Source of the DNA: JBHGBM01 sp041946965
GTDB lineage: Bacteria; Acidobacteriota; Terriglobia; Bryobacterales; Bryobacteraceae
Assembly: GCA_041946965.1 (NCBI GenBank)
Contig: JBHGBM010000030.1
Location: 10,415 to 74,414 of the forward strand
Direction: 5' to 3'
DNA: 64,000 nt
The position numbers and the translations under genes were made by a program. The notes below the pieces were generated by a model. That model was not told the DNA's origin and made no database searches. It worked only from the letters and a program-made list of their open reading frames with translations. Shown here in pieces: positions 8,254 to 16,273 of the stretch (the stretch's first letter is position 1; the number at the start of each line of letters is the position of its first letter).

Positions 8254-9176
8254 CACGCCGCCCGCGACAGCGCGTGGCGCACCACCGAGGCGAGCAGCAG
8301 CCTGACCCGCTCGGACTTGGAAACCACGGGGCGGCGCGACAGCACGTCGTAGTCCAGGCGCTCGATCTTCTCCAGCACCCGCATGCCGCCGCGGCTGAAC
8401 AGGTCGATATCGACGGCCAGCCGCCGGTTCACCATGCGCGCCAGCGGCAGCCCTTCCAGGAACAGCTCGCGCGCCCAGTCCACCTCCGCGCGTATCACGG
8501 AACGGAAAGCCGGCGTCGCGCGCCGCGCCAGCACGTCTTCGAGCGCGCAGCCGTGCCGGTCCAGGTCTTCGAGCGGCAGGTACACGCGGCCTTTCTCGAG
8601 ATCCACCGCCACATCCTGCCAGAAATTGGCCAGTTGCAGCGCCGTGCAGGTGGCGTCGGAAAGCCGCTGCCGCTGGGCGTCCGCGTAGCCGCAGAGATAG
8701 AGCACCAGGCGCCCTACCGGATTGGCGGAGTAACGGCAGTACGCCAGCAGGTCCGCGCGGGTGGCGTAACGCGTCACGTTCTGGTCCTGAACGAACGCGC
8801 GGACCAGGTCGGCGAAGGGCTCCGCGGGGATGCCGTGCCGCTCGACGGTCGCCTGGAGCGCCACGAACACGGGATGCTTCACGCAGCCGGCGTACATGGC
8901 GTCCAGCTCGCCTCGCCACCATTCCAGCAGCCGGAGGCTTTCCTCACGGCCGCCCATTTCGTCCGCCAGGTCGTCCGCCCAGCGGCAGTACGCATAGACG
9001 TTGAAAAAATCCTGGTGCAGTTTGCGCGGCAGCAGGAGGGAAGCCACGTGGAAATTCTCGTAATGATGGGTGGCGAGCCAGCGCGTGTAACGTTCCGCTT
9101 CGGCCAGGTTATGCCGGGCCGCGAGCGCCTCCGGAGACCGGGCGAATTCGCGCGGGGCCAGCATGGCCGCACTCAC
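8253..9176 (-). CDS. hpnC: Hydroxysqualene synthase HpnC
   Basis: 307 residues, phytoene/squalene synthase family. Motifs are RWADDLADEMG (first Asp-rich site) and NFWQDVAVDLEKGRVYLP (second). The HHYENFHVASLLLPRKL segment near the N terminus is typical of HpnC. It converts presqualene diphosphate to hydroxysqualene, acting after HpnD. The third enzyme of the route, the flavoprotein HpnE, is not found in this window. The start overlaps the end of the upstream zinc dehydrogenase by 4 nt, and the end overlaps hpnD by 1 nt, so it sits inside one tightly packed operon. Confidence 0.93.
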   Translation of the reverse strand: MSAAMLAPREFARSPEALAARHNLAEAERYTRWLATHHYENFHVASLLLPRKLHQDFFNVYAYCRWADDLADEMGGREESLRLLEWWRGELDAMYAGCVKHPVFVALQATVERHGIPAEPFADLVRAFVQDQNVTRYATRADLLAYCRYSANPVGRLVLYLCGYADAQRQRLSDATCTALQLANFWQDVAVDLEKGRVYLPLEDLDRHGCALEDVLARRATPAFRSVIRAEVDWARELFLEGLPLARMVNRRLAVDIDLFSRGGMRVLEKIERLDYDVLSRRPVVSKSERVRLLLASVVRHALSRAA

Positions 9177-10213
9177 GGAATAATGGCCGTCTTCAGGTGC
9201 CCGTTATGGCTCATCAGGTGCCGCATGACTTGCAGCAGGTTGGCAAGCGGCTCCTGGCGGTTGACGAAGTCCTCCGCCGTGATATCGCCATTGGCGACCA
9301 GGTCCAGGGCCTTCTGGATGTAGAACGGCGTGTGATGGAAACTGGCCTTGCAGGTGATTTCCGAGTAGTGCAGCAGGTTGGTGTCCAGGCTCACCCGGCT
9401 GTCGCTCGGGCAGCCTCCGAAGAAGTTGACCGTGCCGCCGCGGCGCACCATGTCGACGGCCCAGTGCCAGGTCTCCGGCTTGCCCACCGCTTCGATGGCC
9501 ACATCCACGCCGCGCCCGCCGGTCATCTCGCGGACGGTCTGCACGGGCTTGTGGGCCGTCTCGGTCGAGATCAGCTCGTCGGCGCCCATGGCCTCGGCGC
9601 GCTCGAGTTGCGTGCGCCGGCGCCCGATGGCGATCACCCGCGCGCCGTACACTTTGGCCAGCCGCACGAACATCAGCCCGATGGGCCCCAGGCCGATCAC
9701 CGTCACGGTGTCGCCCGCCCGCACCCCGGTTTCCTCGAGCCCGCGCAGCACGCAGGCCAGCGGCTCCACGAGCGCGGCGTCCTGGTAGCTGACGTGGTCC
9801 GGGATCTCGTACGTATTCTTTTCGACGATGCGCCCGGGAATGCGGATGTACTGCGCGTACGCGCCGTTGTTGAAAAGCAGGTCTTCGCAGAGGTTCTGCT
9901 GCCCGTGGCGGCAGAAGAAGCATTCGTCGCAGGGGGCCGAGTTGGCCGCCACCACCCGTTGGCCTATGGAGAACCGGTTCACCCCTTCACCCAGCGCTAC
10001 CACGTCGCCCGCCAGTTCGTGTCCGAACACCGCAGGGGGCACGATCATGCGCGCGTGATAGCCCCGGCGAAAAACCTTCACGTCCGTTCCGCAGGTGAGC
10101 GCGACTTTGACGCCAACGAGGATGTCTCCCGCCTGAAGTTCTGGAACGGCCACCGGCTCTACGATCAGGTGTTCCTTGCCGTAGAGCACAGCGGCCATCA
10201 TGTCATTATTCAC
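9173..10213 (-). CDS. Zinc-dependent medium-chain dehydrogenase in the hopanoid operon
   Basis: About 346 residues. The catalytic zinc region (CGTDVKVF, GHELAGDVVALG), the structural zinc cysteines (CDECFFCRHGQQNLC) and the Rossmann motif VIGLGPIGLMF are all intact, so this should be an active NAD(P)-dependent alcohol or polyol dehydrogenase. I chose GTG 10213: AGAGGTGG lies at suitable spacing, and in the undamaged version of the upstream gene the stop would overlap here as GTGA. GTG 10222 and ATG 10201 are alternatives. Its place between hpnG and hpnC suggests a part in side-chain or isoprenoid chemistry, but no hopanoid function is established for it. Confidence 0.88.
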   Translation of the reverse strand: MNNDMMAAVLYGKEHLIVEPVAVPELQAGDILVGVKVALTCGTDVKVFRRGYHARMIVPPAVFGHELAGDVVALGEGVNRFSIGQRVVAANSAPCDECFFCRHGQQNLCEDLLFNNGAYAQYIRIPGRIVEKNTYEIPDHVSYQDAALVEPLACVLRGLEETGVRAGDTVTVIGLGPIGLMFVRLAKVYGARVIAIGRRRTQLERAEAMGADELISTETAHKPVQTVREMTGGRGVDVAIEAVGKPETWHWAVDMVRRGGTVNFFGGCPSDSRVSLDTNLLHYSEITCKASFHHTPFYIQKALDLVANGDITAEDFVNRQEPLANLLQVMRHLMSHNGHLKTAIIP

Positions 10214-10244
10214 TGTGACCACCTCTGTGGCTGAACAATTATTT

Positions 10245-11027
10245 TCAACGATTTAGGACCGGGAACCGGATTGCTTGTTCCACAATACCAGGAACGGAGG
10301 CGGCCAGGATGATCAGATCCGCGCCCCGTCCCTCCGTCAGGTTCCGGATTTCGCGGTTCACGTCCGCGGCGCGCGGATCCCAGGCGTGCGCCGCGCCGAA
10401 ACGGCGGGCGAGTTCCAGGCGGGGCGCGATGGTATCGGTCACCGCTACCGTGGCGCCGGTGCGCGCCGCCAGCATGGTGAACATGAGACCGATGGGGCCC
10501 TGGCCGATGATCAGCATCACCTCGCCGGGCTCGGGCGCGCACTGCGCGATGGCCTTGTGGCAGGTGTTGACCGGCTCCACGAAACTGGCGCGCTCGAACG
10601 AGACGCCGTCCGGGATCTTCTCCACGCCCCGCTCCACGATCCAGTCCATCACGCGCACGTACTGCGAGAAGCCGCCGCCCGCCGGTTCGAATCCCGCCGT
10701 GGCCCCTACCCGCTTGTACATGGGGCACTGCGCATAGAGCCTGCGCCGGCAGTAAAAGCAATCGCCGCAGGGAACGTGGTGGAAGACGATGACGCGGTCG
10801 CCCGGCGCGAACCGGCTCACGCCCCTGCCGGCGCGCATGACGACGCCGGCGGTCTCATGGCCGAAAATTCGCGGCGGCGGCAACAGATCGTGCTCGATCT
10901 TCTTCAGGTCCGTATTGCAGATGCCGCACGCCTCCACCCGGATCAGCAACTCGCCGGGGCCGGCTTCCGGTGTGGACACTTCCTCCACTTCCACCGTGCC
11001 GCGGCCGCGATAGACGGCCGCCAGCAT
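10245..11027 (-). pseudogene. Zinc-dependent dehydrogenase with internal C-terminal deletion
   Basis: 260 residues from ATG 11027. The N-terminal two thirds is well preserved: CGICNTDLKKIE, GHETAGVVMRAG, the four structural cysteines in CGDCFYCRRRLYAQC, and the nucleotide motif IIGQGPIGLMF. The frame stops just after EQAIRFPVLNR, some 60-90 residues short of the usual 340-350. In the +1 frame directly downstream the bases encode GPKSLKIIVQPQRWSQ before a TGA at 10210-10212. That looks like the ordinary C-terminal tail of such dehydrogenases. The simplest reading is an internal, frame-changing deletion just after the codons for AIRF. The loss removes part of the cofactor domain, so activity is doubtful. 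Confidence 0.72.
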
Positions 11028-11046
11028 GGACGAGGGCACGGACAAA

Positions 11047-11733
11047 TCAGAACCGGCAATCTGCAATAAATCCCCCCAGCGCGCGCGCAGCAACACAACT
11101 CCGCCTGCCCATCCGGACGAGTTCCGGGAGCAAAAGCGCGGGATTCGACGCTGCGGCCCTTAAAAGATGCATTGTATCGAAGTGCCCATCGCCGCGCATG
11201 GCCGCGTCGAAATCGTTGTGCAGATCCTCGTCTGCCAGATCGGTTACGGCCCGCACGCAAAAGAACGGCAGGCCCCGCGCTTCCGCCGCCCGCGCCGCTC
11301 CCGCCGCCTCCATATCCACGGCGGAAGCGCCGCTTTCCCGCAAGGCGGCCTTCTCGGCCGCGGTGCGGGCGACGCGCGGCAAGGTCGCCAGCCGGCCGCG
11401 GAAAGCCGCCGCCGAAGACGCCGGCAGGCAGGTTCGAAACAAGCGGCCCAAACCCTCCACTTCGCTTGCCACGAAGATATCGCCCACGCGCAACGCGGGA
11501 TCCGCCGCTCCGCAGAAGCCGGTGCTGACCACGGCGCGGGCGTCCGGGAAAGCGTTCACTGCCGCCGCCGCGCGTTCCGCGCCGGCGCCGTTGGCGGCCA
11601 GAACGAGTTCCGCGGCCCCGAGCCGGACGCTGCGCGCCCATTGCGCCGCGCTCACGAGTTTCCGCGCGCGGGTTGCCCTGCGGAGTACGCCTCGAAACTC
11701 CCGCGGTTCGGCCGCCACCAGAAGGATACTCAT
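11047..11733 (-). CDS. hpnG: Hopanoid-associated phosphorylase HpnG
   Basis: 228 residues of the nucleoside phosphorylase/nucleosidase superfamily. The sequence has VVSTGFCGAADPALRVGDIFVAS (phosphate/ribose side), AVDMEAAGAARAA (ribose-binding Met-Glu) and VRAVTDLADEDLHNDF (base-protonating Asp). In the hopanoid pathway HpnG releases adenine from adenosylhopane to give a ribosyl or phosphoribosyl hopane. The ATG at 11733 overlaps the hpnA stop (ATGA) and has no competitor with better context; a longer upstream extension is an arginine/alanine-rich shadow of the hpnA frame. The next gene starts 19 nt downstream. Confidence 0.87.
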   Translation of the reverse strand: MSILLVAAEPREFRGVLRRATRARKLVSAAQWARSVRLGAAELVLAANGAGAERAAAAVNAFPDARAVVSTGFCGAADPALRVGDIFVASEVEGLGRLFRTCLPASSAAAFRGRLATLPRVARTAAEKAALRESGASAVDMEAAGAARAAEARGLPFFCVRAVTDLADEDLHNDFDAAMRGDGHFDTMHLLRAAASNPALLLPELVRMGRRSCVAARALGGFIADCRF

Positions 11734-12707
11734 GCGCAGTAGCCGTTGGCGCGGAACCATTCCACCGCGCGCCGCAGCGCCTCGGCAGCGGGCCCGGGCT
11801 GATAGCCCAGCTCGCGCCGCGCCTTGTCGCTGGAGACCCACATCTTCTTGCGCGCCATCCGCACGGCGTCCAGCGGCACGCGCGGCGGGCGTCCCGTGAT
11901 CCGCGCCCAGCCGGTGGAGAACAGCCCCGCGGTGAACGCCGCTCCCCAGGGCAGCTTCACGGCCGGCGCACGCCCGCCGGTGATCTTTGCCAGCACGCCG
12001 ATAATCTGCGCGAGCGCCAGGTTCTCACCGCCGAGGATGTAGCGCTCCCCGGGCCGGCCGCGCTCGCATGCCAGCCAGTGGCCCTCGGCCACGTCGCGCA
12101 CGTCCACCACGTTCAGCCCGGTGTCGATGACCGCGGGCATGCCGCCGCGGAGGTAGTCCAGGATGATCTTCCCGGTCGGGGTCGGTTTGAAATCGTGATC
12201 GCCCACCGGCGCCGTCGGGTTCACGATCACCACGGGGAAACCGGAGCGCGCGAACTCCAGCGCCACCTGCTCCGCCATGAACTTGGAGCGCTTGTACGCG
12301 CCCGCCATATCGGCCAGCGAGACCGGCGTGTTCTCATCGCCGGGCTTGTCTTTGGGGATGCCGATCGCGCCCACCGTGCTGGTGTACACCACGCGCTCCA
12401 CGCCGGCCTTGCGGGCGGCCTCGAGCACGTTGCGCGTACCTTCCACGTTGGAGCGGTACATCTCGCCGGAATCGCGCGCCCAGAGGCGGTAGTCGGCGGC
12501 CACGTGGAACAACAGCCCGCAGCCCGCCGCGGCGCGCTCCAGCGACCCGGGCTCACGCAGGTCGCCCTGGACGGACTCGACGTCGAGTTCCCGCAACCGG
12601 CTCGCGGGCCGCACCAGCGCGCGCACACAGTGCCCCCGTGCGGCCAGTACACGGGCCACATGCCAGCCAACGAACCCGGACACCCCCGTTACGAGTGTGG
12701 GTTTCAT
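11730..12707 (-). CDS. hpnA: Hopanoid-associated NAD-dependent sugar epimerase HpnA
   Basis: 325 residues, extended short-chain dehydrogenase fold. The cofactor motif TGVSGFVGWHVA is at the N terminus and the catalytic YKRSK (Tyr-x-x-x-Lys) follows the VYTSTVGAIGIP strand. ADYRLWARD and the GLNVVDVRDVAEGHWLA segment are typical of HpnA. The family is conserved in hopanoid clusters and assumed to act on the sugar-derived side chain; its exact reaction is unproven. It begins 15 nt after hpnH and overlaps hpnG by 4 nt. Confidence 0.92.
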   Translation of the reverse strand: MKPTLVTGVSGFVGWHVARVLAARGHCVRALVRPASRLRELDVESVQGDLREPGSLERAAAGCGLLFHVAADYRLWARDSGEMYRSNVEGTRNVLEAARKAGVERVVYTSTVGAIGIPKDKPGDENTPVSLADMAGAYKRSKFMAEQVALEFARSGFPVVIVNPTAPVGDHDFKPTPTGKIILDYLRGGMPAVIDTGLNVVDVRDVAEGHWLACERGRPGERYILGGENLALAQIIGVLAKITGGRAPAVKLPWGAAFTAGLFSTGWARITGRPPRVPLDAVRMARKKMWVSSDKARRELGYQPGPAAEALRRAVEWFRANGYCA

Positions 12708-12722
12708 GCAACTGAGCCTATC

Positions 12723-13826
12723 CTACCGCAACGCCCAGGCCAACATGCGCAGATTATCGCTCAATTTTCCGTTGATGCCCAGGGCGGCGGAAGGCTCGAA
12801 GCCGCAGTGCACCATGCAGTGCTCGCAGCGCGGATCGTTGCCCGGCCCGTAGCTTTCCCACGGCGTGCGGGTCATCAGATCCTCGAAGCTCTCGTAATGC
12901 GCGTCGGTGATCAGGTAGCAGGGGCCCTTCCAGCCCAGGATGTTGTACGTGGGGTTGCCCCAGGCGGTGCAGGGCAGATCGCGCCGCCCGCTGAGGAAGT
13001 CCAGGTACATGGGGGTCTGGTTGACCGGGTACTCGCGGGCCAGCCGCTCGATGCCGCGGAACTTTTCGTGGATGTCTTCGCGGGTCATGAAGATCTCGCG
13101 GTCGTCCACGGCGGAGTATCCGTAGGCCGGCGCAATCTGGTGGCTGTCCACCCGGAACCGCCGCAGGTACCGGAACAACTCCTCGATCTCCCGCATGTCG
13201 GTTTCCTTGTACACCGTGGTGTTGGTGCAGACCTGAAAGCCGGCGGCCTTGGCGGCCTGAATGGCGTCGACCGCCTGGCGGAACACGCCCTCGCGCTCGA
13301 CGCAGAGATCGTGGGTCTTCTCCATCCCGTCCAGGTGGATGTTGAAGAAGAAACGGCCGTCGGGACGGAACTCGCCAATCCGCCGCCGCAGGAACATGCC
13401 GTTGGTGCAGAGATAGATGTGCCGGCCGCGGTCCAGGATGCCGGAGACCAGCGCGCCGATCTGCGGGTACATGAGCGGCTCGCCGCCGCAGATGGAAACG
13501 ATGGGCGCGCCGCACTCCTCCACCGCCGCCAGGCATTTCTCGAGCGGCACGCGCTCTCCGATCGTGGATTCGTACTCGCGGATGCGCCCGCAGCCCGTGC
13601 AGGTGAGGTTGCAGGCGTGCAGCGGCTCCAGCATGAGCACGATGGGAAACCGCTTGCGGATCATGGGGTGCGGCCGGCGCGGGCCGCCGTTGCCCGCCGG
13701 CAGAATATGAAACGGATTCGCACCGCCCGCGGCGGGCGCATCCTTCTGCCACTCCGGGCGCGGATTCAGCTTGTTCTTGAAGATGTAGCCGGCCATCCCG
13801 GCGGTAAGCGAAAGCGGAAACCTCAT
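12723..13826 (-). CDS. hpnH: Adenosylhopane synthase, radical SAM protein HpnH
   Basis: 367 residues. The radical SAM motif is CNLTCTGC (Cys 72, 76, 79), followed by SICGGEPLMYPQIG for SAM binding and FFFNIHLDGMEKTHD. C-terminal cysteines occur in CEHCMVHCGFEPSA. HpnH attaches the 5'-deoxyadenosyl radical to hopene to give adenosylhopane, the first step of C35 hopanoid side-chain formation. Length and motif order match the family. The start overlaps the upstream cyclase-like gene (ATGA), implying coupled translation. Its presence argues that the cell makes C35 bacteriohopanepolyols, and hence has a working hopene cyclase somewhere. Confidence 0.95.
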   Translation of the reverse strand: MRFPLSLTAGMAGYIFKNKLNPRPEWQKDAPAAGGANPFHILPAGNGGPRRPHPMIRKRFPIVLMLEPLHACNLTCTGCGRIREYESTIGERVPLEKCLAAVEECGAPIVSICGGEPLMYPQIGALVSGILDRGRHIYLCTNGMFLRRRIGEFRPDGRFFFNIHLDGMEKTHDLCVEREGVFRQAVDAIQAAKAAGFQVCTNTTVYKETDMREIEELFRYLRRFRVDSHQIAPAYGYSAVDDREIFMTREDIHEKFRGIERLAREYPVNQTPMYLDFLSGRRDLPCTAWGNPTYNILGWKGPCYLITDAHYESFEDLMTRTPWESYGPGNDPRCEHCMVHCGFEPSAALGINGKLSDNLRMLAWALR

Positions 13827-14821
13827 ACGCGGATGAACTCCGAAAGCGCCAGCAGGGGGAAACAGATGCCGTAAGGATCGTCCCAGCCGCCGTCCGGACG
13901 CTGGGTGTTGACCAGGTATGCGATGCCGTCGTGGACGCCGCGGCTTCGGGCGTCGCCTCCGGCGATGAGGCCAAGCAGGGCCCAGGCGGTCTCGCAGGCT
14001 TTGCTCGGGCCGGGCGCGAATTCCGCCGCGCAGGTTTCACCCCATCCGCCACCGCTGTTCTGAATGGAGCGAAGCCACTCGCCGCCGCGCAGCATGTGCG
14101 CTTCGCGATCGCTCTCGCCGGCGGCCCCGAGCGCGCGCAGGGCCAGACACGTGCCGTGGATGAAGCCGCGAACGCTCGCCCAGCTTCCATCGGGCTGCTG
14201 CGCGCGCACGATCGCATCGCGCGGCCAGGCCGCCGGCCGCACCCAGTCCCACACGCCGCCCGCTTCCGAGCCGCAACCGTAACGGAGCGGTGGCCGCGAA
14301 CCCAGCCACCGCCGCGCGCGCGCGATCGCCTCCCCCGGCGGCTCGGGTGCGGCCTCGAGCGCCAGCGCCGCCATCGCCGTGTCCCACACCGGATCGAGCC
14401 ATCGCTCGCCGGCATCGCCGCCATCGGGCCCGAACCAGCGCAGCCACAGGTTCCGCCACTTCGCCGGCGGCGCTCCCACGAACAACTCGCGGACCCCGTC
14501 CGGATACAGTCCGCGCGCGCGCAACGCGGCCTTGAGTTCGAGCGGCGCGGCCTCGATCCCGCCCGCCGCCAGGACGTTTCGCCGCAAGGTTTCTCCGGGC
14601 GGGATTCCGGCCGCTTTCAGCGCGCAGTAGCCTTTCACGCCCGCCCACTCCGGCTCCCGCGCAAGGATCGCCGCGGCGGCCTCCCGCACCCTCGCGCCGC
14701 CGCGCAAAATGTATTCGGCAGCCGTGCCGCCGTCCGGCATTCCGTCCCAGTGGCCGTCGGGATGTTGCCGCGTAACCAGCGCCGCGACCGCGCGCCGGAT
14801 GGCGGAGGGCGGGTCCATCAT
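13823..14821 (-). CDS. Half-length squalene-hopene-cyclase-like protein lacking DxDD
   Basis: 332 residues from ATG 14821 (overlapping the ispH stop); normal squalene-hopene cyclases have about 630-720. QW-type repeats are clear: RQHPDGHW near the N terminus, AQQPDGSW, and NTQRPDGGWDD at the end. Recognisable cyclase blocks also remain: GVKGYCALKAAGIP, PVWDTAMAALAL, and SKACETAWALLGLIAGG. The central block with the DxDD protonating aspartates is missing; the text runs from ARRWLGSRPPLRYG to RDAIVRAQQPDGSW. The C-terminal GTGFPGDFYL-like segment is also absent. The frame is open throughout. It may be inactive, a partner subunit, or a reduced cyclase with another acid. It lies between ispH and hpnH. 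Confidence 0.78.
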   Translation of the reverse strand: MMDPPSAIRRAVAALVTRQHPDGHWDGMPDGGTAAEYILRGGARVREAAAAILAREPEWAGVKGYCALKAAGIPPGETLRRNVLAAGGIEAAPLELKAALRARGLYPDGVRELFVGAPPAKWRNLWLRWFGPDGGDAGERWLDPVWDTAMAALALEAAPEPPGEAIARARRWLGSRPPLRYGCGSEAGGVWDWVRPAAWPRDAIVRAQQPDGSWASVRGFIHGTCLALRALGAAGESDREAHMLRGGEWLRSIQNSGGGWGETCAAEFAPGPSKACETAWALLGLIAGGDARSRGVHDGIAYLVNTQRPDGGWDDPYGICFPLLALSEFIRV

Positions 14822-15774
14822 TCGCGCGCCGCCGCGCGCCCCAGTTCCGCGGGCAGGGAGAAACGCACGTCCTCCTCCACCAGTTCCACCTCTTCGAGCG
14901 TCTCGAAGCCGTGGCCGCGCAGAAAACCAACCAGTTCCTGAACCAGGTGTTCCGGCGCGGAGGCGCCCGCGGTCACCGCAACGCTCCGCACGCCCGCAAT
15001 CCAATCCGCGCGCACGTCGCCGCGATCGTTCACCAGGTACGAGCGCACGCCGGAGTTCGCCGCCACCTCGACCAGCCGCTTGGAGTTCGAGCTGTTCTGC
15101 GAGCCCACCACCAGCAGCAGGTCGCACTGCCCGGCCACCGCCTTGACCGCCATCTGGCGGTTTTGAGTGGCGTAGCAGATGTCCTGCGCCGGCGGCCCTT
15201 GAATGAGCGGGAAGCGCGCCTTGAGCCGCTCCACGATGTCGCGGGTTTCGTCCAGGCTGAGCGTGGTTTGGGTGAGATACCGGACGCGCGCCGGGTCCGG
15301 TAGTTCGAGCCGGTCCACGTCCTCCACGGTCGTGACCAGGTAGCTGCAGCCGGGGACCTCGCCGAGGGTGCCGATCACCTCGTCGTGATCCTTGTGCCCG
15401 ATCAGCACAATGCTATAGCCCTCGCGCCCAAAGCGCACCGCTTCCAGATGCACCTTCGTCACCAGCGGACAGGTGGCGTCGATCACCTTCAGCCCGCGCG
15501 CAACGGCCTGCTGGCGCACCTCCGGGGCCACGCCATGGGCGCTGAAGATCGCGCGCGCCCCCCGCGGCACCTCGTCCAGTTCTTCCACGAACACAGCGCC
15601 GGCGCGCCGCAGCTCGTCCACAACATGCTTGTTGTGTACGATCTCCTTGCGCACGTACACGGAAGGGCCGTACTGCTCCAGCGCGATCCGCACCACATCG
15701 ATGGCGCGCACCACGCCGGCGCAAAAGCCGCGCGGCTTGAGCAGCAGGATCCTTTTTTCCGCCGGGGGCATCAT
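14818..15774 (-). CDS. ispH: 4-hydroxy-3-methylbut-2-enyl diphosphate reductase IspH
   Basis: 318 residues. The three Fe-S cysteines are visible at 18 (RGFCAGVVRAID), 102 (IDATCPLVTKVH) and 200 (DICYATQNRQ), with the active-site segments VHNKHVV, SAHGV and SQNSSNSKRL. It makes IPP and DMAPP in the last step of the methylerythritol phosphate pathway. It is the first gene of the hopanoid operon and so links precursor supply to hopanoid synthesis. Two ATGs are adjacent at the start. The SD is weak, but an extended -10 promoter lies about 27-35 nt upstream. Confidence 0.96.
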   Translation of the reverse strand: MMPPAEKRILLLKPRGFCAGVVRAIDVVRIALEQYGPSVYVRKEIVHNKHVVDELRRAGAVFVEELDEVPRGARAIFSAHGVAPEVRQQAVARGLKVIDATCPLVTKVHLEAVRFGREGYSIVLIGHKDHDEVIGTLGEVPGCSYLVTTVEDVDRLELPDPARVRYLTQTTLSLDETRDIVERLKARFPLIQGPPAQDICYATQNRQMAVKAVAGQCDLLLVVGSQNSSNSKRLVEVAANSGVRSYLVNDRGDVRADWIAGVRSVAVTAGASAPEHLVQELVGFLRGHGFETLEEVELVEEDVRFSLPAELGRAAARE

Positions 15775-15800
15775 GAATCGCGAATGCGGGAACTCTCCCG

Positions 15801-15809
15801 ATTATAACA
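15801..15809 (-). promoter_or_regulatory. Extended -10 promoter for the hopanoid operon
   Basis: On the reverse strand TGTTATAAT (15809-15801) is a perfect extended -10 element, TGn followed by TATAAT, with predicted start near 15794 and a leader of about 20 nt before the ispH ATG. No good -35 hexamer is seen, which is tolerable for extended -10 promoters. It sits directly after the stop of the tlpA-like gene, supporting a separate transcription unit that begins at ispH. Confidence 0.5.
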
Positions 15810-15814
15810 ACCGG

Positions 15815-16273
15815 CTACCGCGCGGCTTTGGCGACGGCGGCCTCGATATCGGCGGTTGCGGTCTCCCCGATGAAGCCCGCAACCTTTTCTCCGCCTCGTC
15901 CGTAAAGATACAGCGCCGGAAGCGCGCCGCTCCATTTCGGGTCTATGGCGTTGATGAAATCCTCGTCGCTCTTGGCCCGCTTTATGAACGCCGGAGCGGG
16001 CACGCCGGACTTCTCCAGGAACGCCCGCGCGCCGGCCTCCTGCTCGGGATCGTCGGCGGAAACCGTGACCAGCACCAGGCCGCGGCCGCGCCACTTGCGT
16101 TCGAGCGCGGCCAGCGCCGGCATTTCCGTGCGGCAGGGCTCGCACCAGGTCGCCCAGAAATTCACCAGTACGACCTTGCCGCGATGCCGCTCGAGCAGGC
16201 CGCGGAAACCGGCTTCGTCCAGGGGATGGAGCGGCCCGGCGGCGAGCAGCAGAAGCGCCGCCAGCGCGGTCAT
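15815..16273 (-). CDS. TlpA-like thioredoxin-fold protein (WCEPC)
   Basis: 152 residues with a hydrophobic N terminus (MTALAALLLLAAG). The active site is VNFWATWCEPCRTEMP (Cys 44 and 47), the standard TlpA/ResA pattern, followed by VSADDPEQE and a cis-Pro region ALPALYLYG. It should act as a periplasmic disulfide reductant, for example in cytochrome maturation or repair. It overlaps the upstream redoxin gene by 4 nt (ATGA), so the pair is probably coexpressed and may work together. Confidence 0.9.
   Translation of the reverse strand: MTALAALLLLAAGPLHPLDEAGFRGLLERHRGKVVLVNFWATWCEPCRTEMPALAALERKWRGRGLVLVTVSADDPEQEAGARAFLEKSGVPAPAFIKRAKSDEDFINAIDPKWSGALPALYLYGRGGEKVAGFIGETATADIEAAVAKAAR

Noticed and set aside
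10245..10247. The TGA ending the truncated dehydrogenase as a second selenocysteine codon.
   Set aside because: The next in-frame codons are AAA TAA, so readthrough gains only one residue and there is no redox motif.
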